Of a stretch of 64,000 nucleotides of DNA, positions 25,358 through 37,763 are shown one piece after another. The notes beneath the pieces are model-generated. The model was not told the DNA's origin and did no database searches. It saw only the letters and a list, made by a program, of their open reading frames with translations. The position numbers were made by a program, and so were the translations under genes. Source of the stretch: Vibrio celticus (GTDB lineage Bacteria > Pseudomonadota > Gammaproteobacteria > Enterobacterales > Vibrionaceae). Within the stretch, counting starts at the first letter, position 1; every line of letters begins with the position of its first letter. The DNA lies in the NCBI RefSeq assembly GCF_024347335.1, contig NZ_AP025463.1, forward strand, positions 3,534,001 to 3,598,000, in the 5' to 3' direction.

Positions 25358-26248
25358 ATGAACATAAAATCTCTACAATTATTTATACATTTATGTGATA
25401 GCAAGAGTTTCAGCAAAACCGCTGCTGCTATGCATGTCAGTCCTTCAGCGCTGAGCCGTCAGATACAAAAGCTTGAAGAAGAAACAGGACAAGAACTGCT
25501 TATCAGAGACAACCGCAGTGTTGATCTCACCCCAGCAGGAAAACACCTATTGCCTGTAGCATTAAGCATCGTTGGAGAGTGGCAGCAATACAATCTTCAT
25601 TTGAAAGGTGGAGAGCAAGAGCTTAAAGGTGAGATCCGTATATTTTGTTCAGTAACAGCTAGCTACAGTCACTTACCTGAACTCATAACCGAATTTAGGG
25701 CTATTCATCCGTATATTGAATTTAAGCTCTCTACTGGCGATCCAGCTCAATCCATCGACAAGATTTTAAACGATGAGGCGGATATCGCGATTTCAGCAAA
25801 GCCAGACATTCTTCCTTCAAGATTAGAATTCGAGACCATCAGCGATATTCCACTATCCGTCATAATTCCATCAGGTGTCAGCAGCTTTAGCCAGCAACTT
25901 CAGTCTGACAAGCCAAACTGGAATGAAGTGCCCTTTATCATCCCTGAAGCAGGTACGGCGCGTGAACGTGCCAATGCATGGTTCAAAAAGATGAAGATAA
26001 AACCCAACATATACGCGCAAGTTTCAGGCCATGAGGCGATAGTGAGTATGGTGGCGCTAGGTTGTGGGGTAGGAATTGCACCTGACGTGGTGATTAACAA
26101 TAGCCCTGTAAGAGATAAAGTCGACCGTTTAAAGATAGAACCCATCAAACCCTTTGAGTTGGGTGTTTGCTGCAAGAGAGCACAGTTAGATAACCCTCTA
26201 ATTCGAGCATTCTGGCAAGTTGCAGAAGGGAAGTATTTAACGGACTAA
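25358..26248 (+). CDS. ilvY: LysR-type activator of ilvC
   Basis: A 296-residue LysR regulator (E. coli IlvY 297). The winged helix-turn-helix is at residues 1-60 (MNIKSLQLFIHLCDSKSF, then MHVSPSALSRQIQKLEEETG). The remainder is the periplasmic-binding-like effector domain that senses acetolactate or acetohydroxybutyrate. I choose the ATG at 25358, where the conserved N-terminus begins, because the frame reaching back to 25292 would overlap the operator. The divergent position to ilvC defines the role. Closed by the terminator at 26267. Confidence 0.93.
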   Translation: MNIKSLQLFIHLCDSKSFSKTAAAMHVSPSALSRQIQKLEEETGQELLIRDNRSVDLTPAGKHLLPVALSIVGEWQQYNLHLKGGEQELKGEIRIFCSVTASYSHLPELITEFRAIHPYIEFKLSTGDPAQSIDKILNDEADIAISAKPDILPSRLEFETISDIPLSVIIPSGVSSFSQQLQSDKPNWNEVPFIIPEAGTARERANAWFKKMKIKPNIYAQVSGHEAIVSMVALGCGVGIAPDVVINNSPVRDKVDRLKIEPIKPFELGVCCKRAQLDNPLIRAFWQVAEGKYLTD

Positions 26249-26266
26249 TAGTCTTTGGTTTCAATA

Positions 26267-26305
26267 CAAAAAAGGGAAGAGCACGTCAGTGCTCTTCCCT
26301 TTTTC
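26267..26305. terminator. terminator of ilvY
   Basis: Long stem AAAAAGGGAAGAGCAC / GTGCTCTTCCCTTTTT, T-rich on both strands, between ilvY and the convergent rrn operon. Confidence 0.92.
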
Positions 26306-26318
26306 ATTTATGTATATG

Positions 26319-26350
26319 AAAAAGCCCGCTGATTTCTCAGCGGGCTTTTC
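26319..26350 (-). terminator. terminator of the rrn operon
   Basis: Minus-strand stem GAAAAGCCCGCTGA / TCAGCGGGCTTTTT directly after tRNA-Ser. I see no other terminator between 5S and this point. Confidence 0.88.
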
Positions 26351-26355
26351 AATGG

Positions 26356-26446
26356 TGGTGGAGGGATAGGGATTTGAACCCTAGAACCGCTATTAACGGT
26401 TGCCGGTTTTCAAGACCGGTGCTTTCGACCACTCAGCCATCCCTCC
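26356..26446 (-). tRNA. tRNA-Ser (TGA anticodon), distal gene of the rrn operon
   Basis: A 91-nt class II tRNA with long variable arm (CAACCGTTAATAGCGGTT). Acceptor GGAGGGA / TCCCTCC, anticodon loop CTTGAAA (TGA), encoded CCA. The discriminator is A73, whereas all E. coli serine tRNAs have G73. It lies about 70 bp after 5S with no terminator between, so it is cotranscribed with the rRNAs. Confidence 0.95.
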
Positions 26447-26515
26447 AACAAATTGTCATCAACAGATTTGTGCACTGTTGAGGTTGTTACTTGCTATGCA
26501 AATAACGAAATTAAA

Positions 26516-26633
26516 GCCTGGCGATGTCCTACTCTCACATGGGGAAGCCCCACACTACCATCGGCGCTATTGTGTTTCACTTCTGAGTTCGGCATGGAAT
26601 CAGGTGGGTCCACAATGCTATGGTCGCCAAGCA
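26516..26633 (-). rRNA. rrf: 5S ribosomal RNA
   Basis: Minus-strand 5S recognised by TGCTTGGCGACCATAG at the 5' end, CCTGATTCCATGCCGAAC in the middle and GTAGGACATCGCCAGGC at the 3' end. About 118 nt; end positions are approximate. Confidence 0.95.
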
Positions 26634-26759
26634 AATTTTGCTTTTACTTTCAGTTTTTTAAAAACTGAAGGCAAAATAATCTGGAAAACTGATTTAAAAG
26701 TCTCTCTTCAAACTCATTCAAGGTCTGTCTTTGAGTCCACAAAACCCCTTGGGTGTTGT

Positions 26760-29650
<2,891 letters not shown>

Positions 29651-30010
29651 ATACAACCCGAAAGGGTTTCTATTTGCTTTCACTTTAAAAAGTGAAGACA
29701 AATAAGCGTATGGCAACTAACCAAGGTTTTTGGTTGTCATCAAGAAGGGTTAATTCCTGATAACTGTTTGCCGGACTCAATTGTGAATCAATGTAAACAT
29801 TGATTCGAATACAAGACACTTGAATGTGTTTGTTGTGTTTATACCGTTCTTATTAACTAAGAGCAGATAAACATTGAGAACTTTTAAATTTGATTGAATT
29901 ACTCGTAAGTAATCAATCAGTCAGCTTTCCAAATTGTTAAAGAGCAAGAGTTTTAAGTGTTAAACTTTTAAACCCATTTTTAAATACTCTCTTACGAGAA
30001 TGCTTAAAGA
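29651..30010 (-). other. 23S-proximal part of the 16S-23S spacer with a boxA antiterminator
   Basis: About 360 bp between tRNA-Val and 23S. It contains spacer boxA GCTCTTTAACAATTT (minus strand, 29932-29946), which recruits the NusB/S10 antitermination complex. The rest is AT-rich RNA-processing sequence flanking 23S; no gene is seen. Confidence 0.8.
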
Positions 30011-30086
30011 TGGTGGGCGATACCGGGCTCGAACCAGTGACCCCCTGCTTGTAAGGCAGGTGCTCTCCCAACTGAGCTAATCGCCC
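30011..30086 (-). tRNA. tRNA-Val (TAC anticodon)
   Basis: 76-nt cloverleaf, acceptor GGGCGAT / ATCGCCC, anticodon loop CTTACAA, discriminator A and CCA encoded. Fourth tRNA of the 16S-23S spacer. Confidence 0.96.
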
Positions 30087-30115
30087 ATAAAAGTTTTAAT
30101 TCCTTATGGAAGGAA

Positions 30116-30191
30116 TGGTGGAGCTATGCGGGATCGAACCGCAGACCTCCTGCGTGCAAGGCAGGCGCTCTCCCAGCTGAGCTATAGCCCC
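30116..30191 (-). tRNA. tRNA-Ala (TGC anticodon)
   Basis: 76-nt cloverleaf starting GGGGCTATAGCTC, anticodon loop CTTGCAC, CCA encoded. Third tRNA of the spacer. It carries the G3-U70 pair that identifies alanine tRNAs. Confidence 0.96.
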
Positions 30192-30216
30192 ATATTTTTA
30201 TTTCCTTGGGAGGAAA

Positions 30217-30292
30217 TGGTGGGTCGTGCAGGATTCGAACCTGCGACCAATTGATTAAAAGTCAACTGCTCTACCAACTGAGCTAACGACCC
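30217..30292 (-). tRNA. tRNA-Lys (TTT anticodon)
   Basis: 76-nt cloverleaf starting GGGTCGTTAGCTC, anticodon loop CTTTTAA, CCA encoded. Second tRNA of the spacer. Confidence 0.96.
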
Positions 30293-30294
30293 AA

Positions 30295-30370
30295 TGGTAT
30301 CCCGTAGGGGAGTCGAACCCCTGTTACCGCCGTGAAAGGGCGGTGTCCTAGGCCTCTAGACGAACGGGAC
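30295..30370 (-). tRNA. tRNA-Glu (TTC anticodon)
   Basis: 76-nt cloverleaf starting GTCCCGTTCGTCTAG, anticodon loop CTTTCAC, CCA encoded. The terminal acceptor pair is G1-U72. First tRNA of the spacer, only 2 bp from tRNA-Lys. Confidence 0.96.
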
Positions 30371-30492
30371 ACTGCAATTCATCTCTACTTTAAAAAGTAG
30401 AAACAAACTTCGAAGAACTTGGGAGTTCTTCATCTCTTTGCTTTTCTAAACCTAATCAATCTGTGTGGGTACTCATCGTGTATATCTTCGTA

Positions 30493-32044
<1,552 letters not shown>

Positions 32045-32283
32045 AAGATTTTGTGACTCAACGAATACTGACTTCAAAACTAATATTTACCGAAGTAAAC
32101 ATGTAATTCTAAAGCTATTACCATTCCAACAGAATGATAATGAATTGACTGTGCCAAATAACCGAAGTTATTTGTATTGGTCACTCAGTTCATTGAAATC
32201 AATTTTGATTCCGAAGAATCTGTTTTATCTAACGATAAAACGTTTTGATATTCATCAACGAGTGCCCACACAGATTGATAGGT

Positions 32284-32301
32284 TTAAATTGTTAAAGAGC
32301 T
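32284..32301 (-). promoter_or_regulatory. leader boxA antitermination signal
   Basis: Minus-strand GCTCTTTAACAATTTAAA, nearly identical to the E. coli rrn leader boxA, about 240 bp before 16S. Confidence 0.85.
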
Positions 32302-32335
32302 TTTCCTTTTTGAGCTTCGCTCAAATCGGACGGCC

Positions 32336-32363
32336 ATTTTAGCGATTTAAGTTTTAGTGTCAA
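32336..32363 (-). promoter_or_regulatory. rrn promoter P2
   Basis: Minus strand: perfect -35 TTGACA (32358-32363), 16-bp spacer, -10 TAAAAT (32336-32341). About 290 bp upstream of 16S, just before leader boxA. Confidence 0.75.
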
Positions 32364-32463
32364 CCACTATTTTCAAAACTTTTTTCAAGCGCTTAGCTTG
32401 GCTAATTTGACCTGCTGATTCGTTTTGGTTTCTTACGAAGCCATCCCGTGTCAGCGAGGTGGC

Positions 32464-32491
32464 ATTATAGAGATTTCGATCACACTGGCAA
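32464..32491 (-). promoter_or_regulatory. rrn promoter P1
   Basis: Minus strand: -35 TTGCCA (32486-32491), 16-bp spacer, -10 TATAAT (32464-32469). A GC-rich discriminator GCCACC follows, typical of ppGpp-controlled rRNA promoters, and an A-rich UP-element-like tract lies upstream to about 32520. Confidence 0.85.
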
Positions 32492-32611
32492 GCCCTTTTT
32501 GAAGTTTTTCTTACTTTTTTGATTGTTCGAGCGTTTTTTGTTCAAAACACTCCATTTTCACTAGTATTCCCCTTAATTAAGAGCTTAAGGTGCCTATATA
32601 AAGGAGGATTT

Positions 32612-33157
32612 ATGAGTTCAATACGCAGTTATAAAGGAATATCCCCTCAGATTGGGCAAGGTGTCTATATAGATACAAGTTCGGTACTGGTTGGTGATAT
32701 CAAAATCGGTAACGACTCTAGCGTGTGGCCTTTGGTTGCAGCTCGAGGGGATGTGAACCACATTCATATTGGAGAGAGAACGAATATCCAAGATGGTAGT
32801 GTCTTGCACGTCACCCATAAGAATGCAGAAAACCCTGAGGGTTACCCTCTATTAATAGGCAATGATGTCACTATCGGTCATAAAGTAATGCTGCATGGCT
32901 GCACGATTGAAGATCGTGTACTTGTGGGTATGGGAGCTATTGTGCTTGATGGCGTGATTATTAAAGAAGAAGTGATGATTGGTGCTGGTAGCTTAGTGCC
33001 ACCGAACAAGGTACTTGAAAGCGGTTATCTCTATGTAGGAAGCCCGGTAAAACAAGCACGCTCATTAAACGATAAAGAGCGTGCTTTTTTACAGAAGTCA
33101 GCTGACAACTATGTTCAGAATAAAAACGACTATCTAGACTCTGTACTTCCAGTCTAA
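32612..33157 (+). CDS. gamma-class carbonic anhydrase-like hexapeptide protein (YrdA type)
   Basis: A 181-residue left-handed beta-helix protein of the gamma-carbonic anhydrase / YrdA family. The start at 32612 (MSSIRSYKG) has a perfect AAGGAGG 4 bases upstream; the longer frame to 32519 is leader. Hexapeptide repeats run from about residue 18 to 150. The trimer's zinc ligands are visible as His in VLHVTHKN (about 67-72) and IGHKVMLHGC (about 88-97). Family members hydrate CO2 or are inactive homologues; activity cannot be told here. It is divergent from the rrn operon and its stop overlaps the convergent yrdB-like gene by 4 bp. A terminator-shaped hairpin lies inside the last 100 bases of the gene. 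Confidence 0.88.
   Translation: MSSIRSYKGISPQIGQGVYIDTSSVLVGDIKIGNDSSVWPLVAARGDVNHIHIGERTNIQDGSVLHVTHKNAENPEGYPLLIGNDVTIGHKVMLHGCTIEDRVLVGMGAIVLDGVIIKEEVMIGAGSLVPPNKVLESGYLYVGSPVKQARSLNDKERAFLQKSADNYVQNKNDYLDSVLPV
33054..33090 (+). terminator. terminator-like hairpin inside the gamma-carbonic anhydrase gene
   Basis: Perfect 10-bp stem AAGCACGCTC / GAGCGTGCTT with a 13-base loop and T6 (33085-33090), ending about 67 bp before the stop codon. It is within coding sequence, so any termination would give a transcript lacking the last ~20 codons. Confidence 0.5.
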
Positions 33158-33423
33158 AGCGCTTTGATTTGGATCCGATTAGAGGAGTCATACTCCTCTT
33201 CTTCTATTAACTCTTCAGCTAGCTCTTCAATATCGAAACGTAACTCTGAAAAGATAACTAAAGCTTGATCGCCTTCTTCTATATCTTTGCCTGCCAATCG
33301 AGACAACTCTTCAATAGACATTACACACTCAATCAGTGCGCCCGACTGCTGTGCTGGGAAGGTGATTGATTGATTCTCTTCATCCCAATCTTGGATATCA
33401 GAAAATAGAATTGATTGATTCAT
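33154..33423 (-). CDS. DUF1488 protein (YrdB-like)
   Basis: An acidic 89-residue protein of the DUF1488 family, represented in E. coli by YrdB, which also sits next to aroE. The N-terminus MNQSILFSDIQDWDEE and the FPAQQSGALIECVMS strand match that family. The C-terminal half is a Glu-rich helix (IEELAEELIEEEEYD, residues ~68-82). No catalytic motif is seen and the function is unknown. It starts 17 bp after aroE ends, so the two are probably cotranscribed. Its stop overlaps the convergent gamma-carbonic anhydrase gene by 4 bp. Confidence 0.85.
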   Translation of the reverse strand: MNQSILFSDIQDWDEENQSITFPAQQSGALIECVMSIEELSRLAGKDIEEGDQALVIFSELRFDIEELAEELIEEEEYDSSNRIQIKAL

Positions 33424-33440
33424 TTTTTATAAACACCTCA

Positions 33441-34271
33441 TTACATCTCTAGGTTTTTACGTAATTCTCTTAAAATCTGTTTTGTTCCCGGACGAAGACC
33501 ACGCCAAAGCATAAAGCTTTCTGCTGCCTGCCCCACCAACATACCCAAACCATCATAAGCAGCATGAACACCATTATCTAATGCCCATTGATTGAATACT
33601 GTGGTTCCCGATCCATAAACCATGTCATAAACGGCGCTAGTAGAATTGAAAATAGCATCAGACACTTCAGGAAGCTGCCCACTTAGACCAGATGAGGTCG
33701 AGTTAATAATGACATCAAAACCTTCATTAACATCACTTAACCCTATACCTTTGATATTTCCATGCGACGAAAACATCTCAGCCAGAAGTTCAGCCTTGGA
33801 GCAGGTTCGATTAGCGACCACCAGCTGTTGTGGCTTTTGATCGAGAAGAGGTTGAATCACTCCTCTCGCAGCACCACCAGCGCCAAGAAGAAGAACGCGA
33901 GCTCCTTTTAACGCAACTTGATGTTGAAGAAGGTCTTGAACTAAACCTTCACCATCGGTGTTATCACCAATGATCTCTCCATCATCTAGCTTCTTAAGTG
34001 TGTTTACGGCACCTGCTAGTTCAGCTCTCTCAGTCAGGCGATTAGCGAACTGATAAGCATCTTCTTTAAATGGCGCAGTGACATTACACCCTCTCCCACC
34101 TTCACTAAAAAATGCTTGAGCAGCAGTGATGAATTCACCTTGTTCTGGCTGGAGTGCTGTATAGGTAAGTTGTTGGCTGGTTTGGCGAGCAAATAATGTG
34201 TGAATGAATGGCGATTTGCTTTGCCCAATAGGGTTACCGAAAACGGCATAACGATCTACTTGCTGTGTCAT
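33441..34271 (-). CDS. aroE: shikimate dehydrogenase (NADP+)
   Basis: Reduces 3-dehydroshikimate to shikimate in the chorismate pathway. 276 residues, typical length. The substrate-site motif NPIGQSKSP is at residues 12-20, catalytic Lys is in NVTAPFKEDAY (about 66) and catalytic Asp is in DNTDGEGL (about 103). The NADP-binding loop GAGGAARG is near 127, and the NADP-selective NRTCSKAE follows. It lies downstream of hemF, but a strong hairpin-T6 at 34291-34321 separates them, so aroE is either driven by read-through or by its own promoter in the 75-bp gap. Confidence 0.96.
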   Translation of the reverse strand: MTQQVDRYAVFGNPIGQSKSPFIHTLFARQTSQQLTYTALQPEQGEFITAAQAFFSEGGRGCNVTAPFKEDAYQFANRLTERAELAGAVNTLKKLDDGEIIGDNTDGEGLVQDLLQHQVALKGARVLLLGAGGAARGVIQPLLDQKPQQLVVANRTCSKAELLAEMFSSHGNIKGIGLSDVNEGFDVIINSTSSGLSGQLPEVSDAIFNSTSAVYDMVYGSGTTVFNQWALDNGVHAAYDGLGMLVGQAAESFMLWRGLRPGTKQILRELRKNLEM

Positions 34272-34290
34272 ATCCTTACCTAACAGAAAT

Positions 34291-34321
34291 AAAAAAGGGT
34301 CATCTATATAGATGACCCTAT
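34291..34321 (-). terminator. terminator between hemF and aroE
   Basis: Minus-strand perfect palindrome with half-site AGGGTCATCTAT followed by T6, 26 bp past the hemF stop. Confidence 0.85.
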
Positions 34322-34346
34322 CACTATCCCTATAAGGAAGGAAGAA

Positions 34347-35264
34347 CTACCAAACTCGAGGCTTTAGGTAGTCGCTATAAAGCCGAGCTTCTGGTGAACC
34401 CGCTTGTGGTTCGTAGCGGTATTCCCAACGAGCCAATGGCGGCATCGACATTAATATAGACTCTGTGCGACCACCGCTTTGTAGACCAAATAGGGTGCCA
34501 CGGTCATACACTAGGTTAAATTCAACATAGCGGCCACGACGGTATAGTTGGAAGTCACGCTCACGTTCGCCATAAGGTGTCTCTTTGCGTCGTTCTACAA
34601 TTGGTAAGTACGCCGCAGCAAAGCCTTCACCGACCGCCTGCATGTAAGCAAAGCTCTTATCGAAACCCCACTCATTTAAGTCATCAAAGAACAAACCACC
34701 CACACCACGTGTTTCATCTCTATGTGGAAGATAGAAGTACTTATCACACCACTCTTTGTGCTCTTGATAAACATCGTCACCAAATGGCGCACAAAGATCT
34801 TTGGCTGTTTGATGCCAAGATTGGCAGTCTTCGTCGACAGGATAAAATGGCGTTAAGTCAAAACCACCACCAAACCACCAAATCGGGTCTTCCCCTTCTT
34901 TTTCTGCTATGAAAAATCGAACGTTCGCGTGTGAGGTTGGGATATATGGGTTTTTAGGGTGGATAACTAACGAAACCCCCATAGCCTCAAACTTACGTCC
35001 GGCCAATTCAGGGCGATGAGCTGTAGCTGAGGCAGGCATAGCCTTACCCGCTACGTGAGAGAAGTTAACCCCACCTTGCTCAAATACCGCACCGTTGGTC
35101 ATCACACGAGTTCGACCACCGCCACCAAGGCGCTCGCCAGGCTCACGCTGCCATGCATCTTCTTCAAACAGTGCAGTACCATCAGCTTGCTCAAGCTGCT
35201 GGCAAATCGAATCTTGTAGGCTCAGTAAAAACTGTTTTACTGCTTCTTTATCAATTGCTGACAT
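34347..35264 (-). CDS. hemF: coproporphyrinogen III oxidase, oxygen-dependent
   Basis: Aerobic haem biosynthesis enzyme that oxidatively decarboxylates coproporphyrinogen III to protoporphyrinogen IX. 305 residues, usual bacterial length. Characteristic blocks are GERLGGGGRTRVMTNG (residues ~42-57), HANVRFF (about 114), WWFGGGFDLTPFYP (about 128) and the C-terminal ARWEYRYEPQAGSPEARL. The start at 35264 follows AGGAAGAA. It begins about 20 bp after tsaC ends, so the two form a transcription unit that is probably terminated at 34291. E. coli lacks hemF at this locus; the insertion between tsaC and aroE is a Vibrio-type arrangement. Confidence 0.97.
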   Translation of the reverse strand: MSAIDKEAVKQFLLSLQDSICQQLEQADGTALFEEDAWQREPGERLGGGGRTRVMTNGAVFEQGGVNFSHVAGKAMPASATAHRPELAGRKFEAMGVSLVIHPKNPYIPTSHANVRFFIAEKEGEDPIWWFGGGFDLTPFYPVDEDCQSWHQTAKDLCAPFGDDVYQEHKEWCDKYFYLPHRDETRGVGGLFFDDLNEWGFDKSFAYMQAVGEGFAAAYLPIVERRKETPYGERERDFQLYRRGRYVEFNLVYDRGTLFGLQSGGRTESILMSMPPLARWEYRYEPQAGSPEARLYSDYLKPRVW

Positions 35265-35283
35265 CTTTCTTCCTCTGCAGGGT

Positions 35284-35841
35284 TTAACCCTGTCTTAATA
35301 TTTTCGACGTTTTTGCATCTCTAATTTCGCTTGGCTTCTCACGACCACCCGTTTGGCCTTCTAAAATAGCCACCAAATGTTGGCCAAGTTGCTGCTTAAC
35401 TTCTTCAGTCGTCATACAAGGCGGTTCACCTGTCAGGTTAGCACTGGTCGAGGTTAACGGCTTACCGAATTCACTACACATTCTTTGAACTAAAGGGTGA
35501 TCAGTCACTCGTACCGCGATGGAATCAAACTGACCACTTACCCAGTCAGTAACTTTGCTGCTGGTTGGCATGATCCAAGTGACAGGACCTGGCCATGTCG
35601 ATTTCACTGTTGCCAACTGTTCTTCCGTCAATTGGCTTTCATCAATGTAAGGTAACAGTTGCTCGTAACTCGCAGCAATTAAGATCAACCCTTTCTCGAT
35701 CGGTCGTTGTTTTAGGTCGAGTAATTTCTTGATGGCTTGTGGATTATCGGGATCACAACCGACCCCAAAAACGCCTTCGGTCGGGTAAGCAATGACTTCA
35801 CCTTGTTGTAATGCCTGCAAAGTATGTTGAAAGTTATCCAC
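35284..35841 (-). CDS. tsaC: threonylcarbamoyl-AMP synthase (YrdC/Sua5 family)
   Basis: Makes threonylcarbamoyl-AMP from Thr, bicarbonate and ATP, the first step of the t6A37 modification in ANN-decoding tRNAs. I prefer the GTG start at 35841 (185 residues), because GAGG sits 6 bases upstream and the family's N-terminus is short. The ATG at 35853 would add MRQP and overlaps that ribosome site. Seen: KxR-type motif and ATP site in AYPTEGVFGVGCDPD (about 17-31), KQRP, WPGPVTWIMP near 85, and the STSANLTG signature near 135. It is the first gene of the tsaC-hemF unit and is divergent from purE. Confidence 0.93.
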   Translation of the reverse strand: MDNFQHTLQALQQGEVIAYPTEGVFGVGCDPDNPQAIKKLLDLKQRPIEKGLILIAASYEQLLPYIDESQLTEEQLATVKSTWPGPVTWIMPTSSKVTDWVSGQFDSIAVRVTDHPLVQRMCSEFGKPLTSTSANLTGEPPCMTTEEVKQQLGQHLVAILEGQTGGREKPSEIRDAKTSKILRQG

Positions 35842-35948
35842 GGGTTGCCTCATTAATTCAGTTATCTAACTCACTAAGTGTACAAATTATCATTCACTGT
35901 GACTAAAGCTATTTGTTTATAAAATGTATCAATTAACAACTTAGACTG

Positions 35949-35964
35949 ACGCAAACGTTTTCCT
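35949..35964. promoter_or_regulatory. PurR operator of purEK
   Basis: ACGCAAACGTTTTCCT matches the 16-bp PurR consensus (ACGCAAACGTTTTCGT) at 15 positions. It overlaps the -35 position of a promoter whose -10 is TATAAT at 35981-35986, so bound PurR with hypoxanthine/guanine should block transcription. Confidence 0.88.
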
Positions 35965-35980
35965 TAAGCAATTTTACCCG

Positions 35981-35986
35981 TATAAT
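35981..35986 (+). promoter_or_regulatory. -10 box of the purEK promoter
   Basis: Perfect TATAAT 17 bp downstream of a weak -35 that lies inside the PurR box. The purE start is about 50 bp further on. Confidence 0.7.
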
Positions 35987-36036
35987 GCGCGCAAAATATC
36001 TAATCACTAATTAAATCGTACCTGAAGGAGTTTGAG

Positions 36037-36522
36037 ATGACTGTCGGTATTATCATGGGTTCTAAATCTGATTGGCCAACAATGAAGCTAGCTGCAGAAA
36101 TGTTGGATCAGTTTGGCGTGGCGTACGAAACAAAAGTGGTTTCTGCTCACCGCACACCTCAGTTGCTTGCAGACTACGCAACCAGTGCGAAAGAGCGCGG
36201 TATTAAAGTGATTATTGCTGGTGCTGGCGGTGCAGCGCACCTTCCGGGCATGGCGGCTGCTTTCACAAGCGTACCAGTTCTGGGTGTTCCAGTTCAGTCT
36301 AAAGCACTGAAAGGCATGGACTCTCTGCTTTCTATCGTGCAGATGCCAAAAGGTATTGCGGTAGGTACTTTGGCTATCGGTGAAGCTGGCGCTGCCAATG
36401 CCGGCATCCTAGCGGCTCAAATCATTGGTACACACAATGAAGAAGTAATGGCGAAAGTAGAAGCGTTCCGCTCTGAGCAAACAGAAACGGTACTTGCTAA
36501 TCCAAACCCTGCAGAGGACTAA
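36037..36522 (+). CDS. purE: N5-carboxyaminoimidazole ribonucleotide mutase (class I PurE)
   Basis: Converts N5-CAIR to CAIR in de novo purine synthesis, acting right after PurK. 161 residues. The phosphate-binding GSKSDWPTM is at 9-17 and the catalytic-His motif SAHRTPQL is near 42. GAGGAAHLPGMAAAFT near 70 and the GVPVQSKALKGMDSLLSIVQMP block are class I features. AAGGAG lies 8 bases before the ATG. It is the first gene of a purE-purK operon (5-bp gap) under a near-consensus PurR box. Confidence 0.97.
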   Translation: MTVGIIMGSKSDWPTMKLAAEMLDQFGVAYETKVVSAHRTPQLLADYATSAKERGIKVIIAGAGGAAHLPGMAAAFTSVPVLGVPVQSKALKGMDSLLSIVQMPKGIAVGTLAIGEAGAANAGILAAQIIGTHNEEVMAKVEAFRSEQTETVLANPNPAED

Positions 36523-36527
36523 TTCCC

Positions 36528-37658
36528 ATGCATGTTCTTGTGTTAGGCGCGGGCCAACTTGCTCGCATGATGTCCCTAGCTGGGGCACCGCTGAATATTG
36601 AAACTTCTGCTTTTGATGTTGGCAGCAAAAATATTGTTCACCCATTTACGCAAGCGATTCTAGGTAACGGCTTAGAAAATGCGATAGAGCGTGCGGACGT
36701 CATTACTGCTGAATTCGAACATATTCCTCACGATGTACTTGAGTTGTGTGAACGCAGCGGTAAGTTCTTACCGACAACAGAAGCAATCAAAGCTGGCGGT
36801 GACCGTCGCCTTGAAAAAGCTCTGTTAGACGAAGCAAACGTGAAAAACGCTAAGTACTACGTGATCAACTCTCGCGAAGACTTTGACGCTGCAATTGCTC
36901 ACGTTGGCTTGCCAATGGTGTTGAAGAGTACACTTGGCGGCTACGACGGCAAGGGCCAATGGCGCTTAAAGACATTAGACAATGTTGACGCGACTTGGGC
37001 AGAAATGGCTGAGTGCATTGCCGCAACAGACAACCAAGCCATTGTGGCTGAAGAGTTTGTTCCGTTTGACCGCGAAGTATCACTGGTTGGTGCCCGTGGT
37101 ATCAATGGCGAGATTCAAGTGTATCCACTGGCTGAGAATGTTCACACCGACGGCGTGTTGAGCTTATCAACAGCCATTGACGACATTGAACTGCAAGAGC
37201 AAGCAAAAACCATGTTCACCGCAGTTGCAGAGCGTTTGGATTACGTTGGCGTACTCGCGCTAGAGTTCTTTGATGTTCAAGGTTCACTGCTGGTGAATGA
37301 GATTGCACCACGTGTTCATAACTCTGGCCACTGGACGCAGCAAGGCGCTGAAACTTGTCAGTTTGAGAACCACCTACGTGCCGTATGTGGTATGCCACTA
37401 GGCAGCACTAAACTGATTCGTCCAACCGCAATGATCAACATTCTTGGTGAAGATACCCTACCTGAGGCAATTCTTGCTCAAGGTGGTTGTCATGTTCATT
37501 GGTATGGCAAAGAGAAGCGTGCAGGTCGTAAGATGGGCCACATTAACGTGAGCGCTGACTACAACGCAGAGCTACAAAGAGCATTGTGCTCATTGGCTGA
37601 CATTCTTGATAAGCAAGCCTACCCTGCTGTGCATAAGTTTGCTGAGCAGATGAAGTAA
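36528..37658 (+). CDS. purK: N5-carboxyaminoimidazole ribonucleotide synthase
   Basis: ATP-grasp enzyme that carboxylates AIR with bicarbonate to N5-CAIR. 376 residues. The N-terminal Rossmann-like GAGQLARMM is at residues 7-15. The ATP-grasp signatures are LKSTLGGYDGKGQWRL (about 127), EEFVPFDREVSLVGAR (about 168) and the metal-binding NEIAPRVHNSGHWTQQGAETCQFENH block near 264. It follows purE by 5 bp and is closed by a terminator at 37701. Confidence 0.97.
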   Translation: MHVLVLGAGQLARMMSLAGAPLNIETSAFDVGSKNIVHPFTQAILGNGLENAIERADVITAEFEHIPHDVLELCERSGKFLPTTEAIKAGGDRRLEKALLDEANVKNAKYYVINSREDFDAAIAHVGLPMVLKSTLGGYDGKGQWRLKTLDNVDATWAEMAECIAATDNQAIVAEEFVPFDREVSLVGARGINGEIQVYPLAENVHTDGVLSLSTAIDDIELQEQAKTMFTAVAERLDYVGVLALEFFDVQGSLLVNEIAPRVHNSGHWTQQGAETCQFENHLRAVCGMPLGSTKLIRPTAMINILGEDTLPEAILAQGGCHVHWYGKEKRAGRKMGHINVSADYNAELQRALCSLADILDKQAYPAVHKFAEQMK

Positions 37659-37700
37659 GCCTACATTGGTTTATTGATATAAAAAGTTCATTGGATATAG

Positions 37701-37728
37701 AAACGGCGCTCATTGAGCGCCGTTTTTT
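37701..37728 (+). terminator. terminator of purEK
   Basis: Stem AAACGGCGCTC / GAGCGCCGTTT with a 4-base loop and T7, 43 bp after purK. Confidence 0.92.
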
Positions 37729-37763
37729 TGTTTCTGGTCATTCACTTACTGTGATTAACATGA

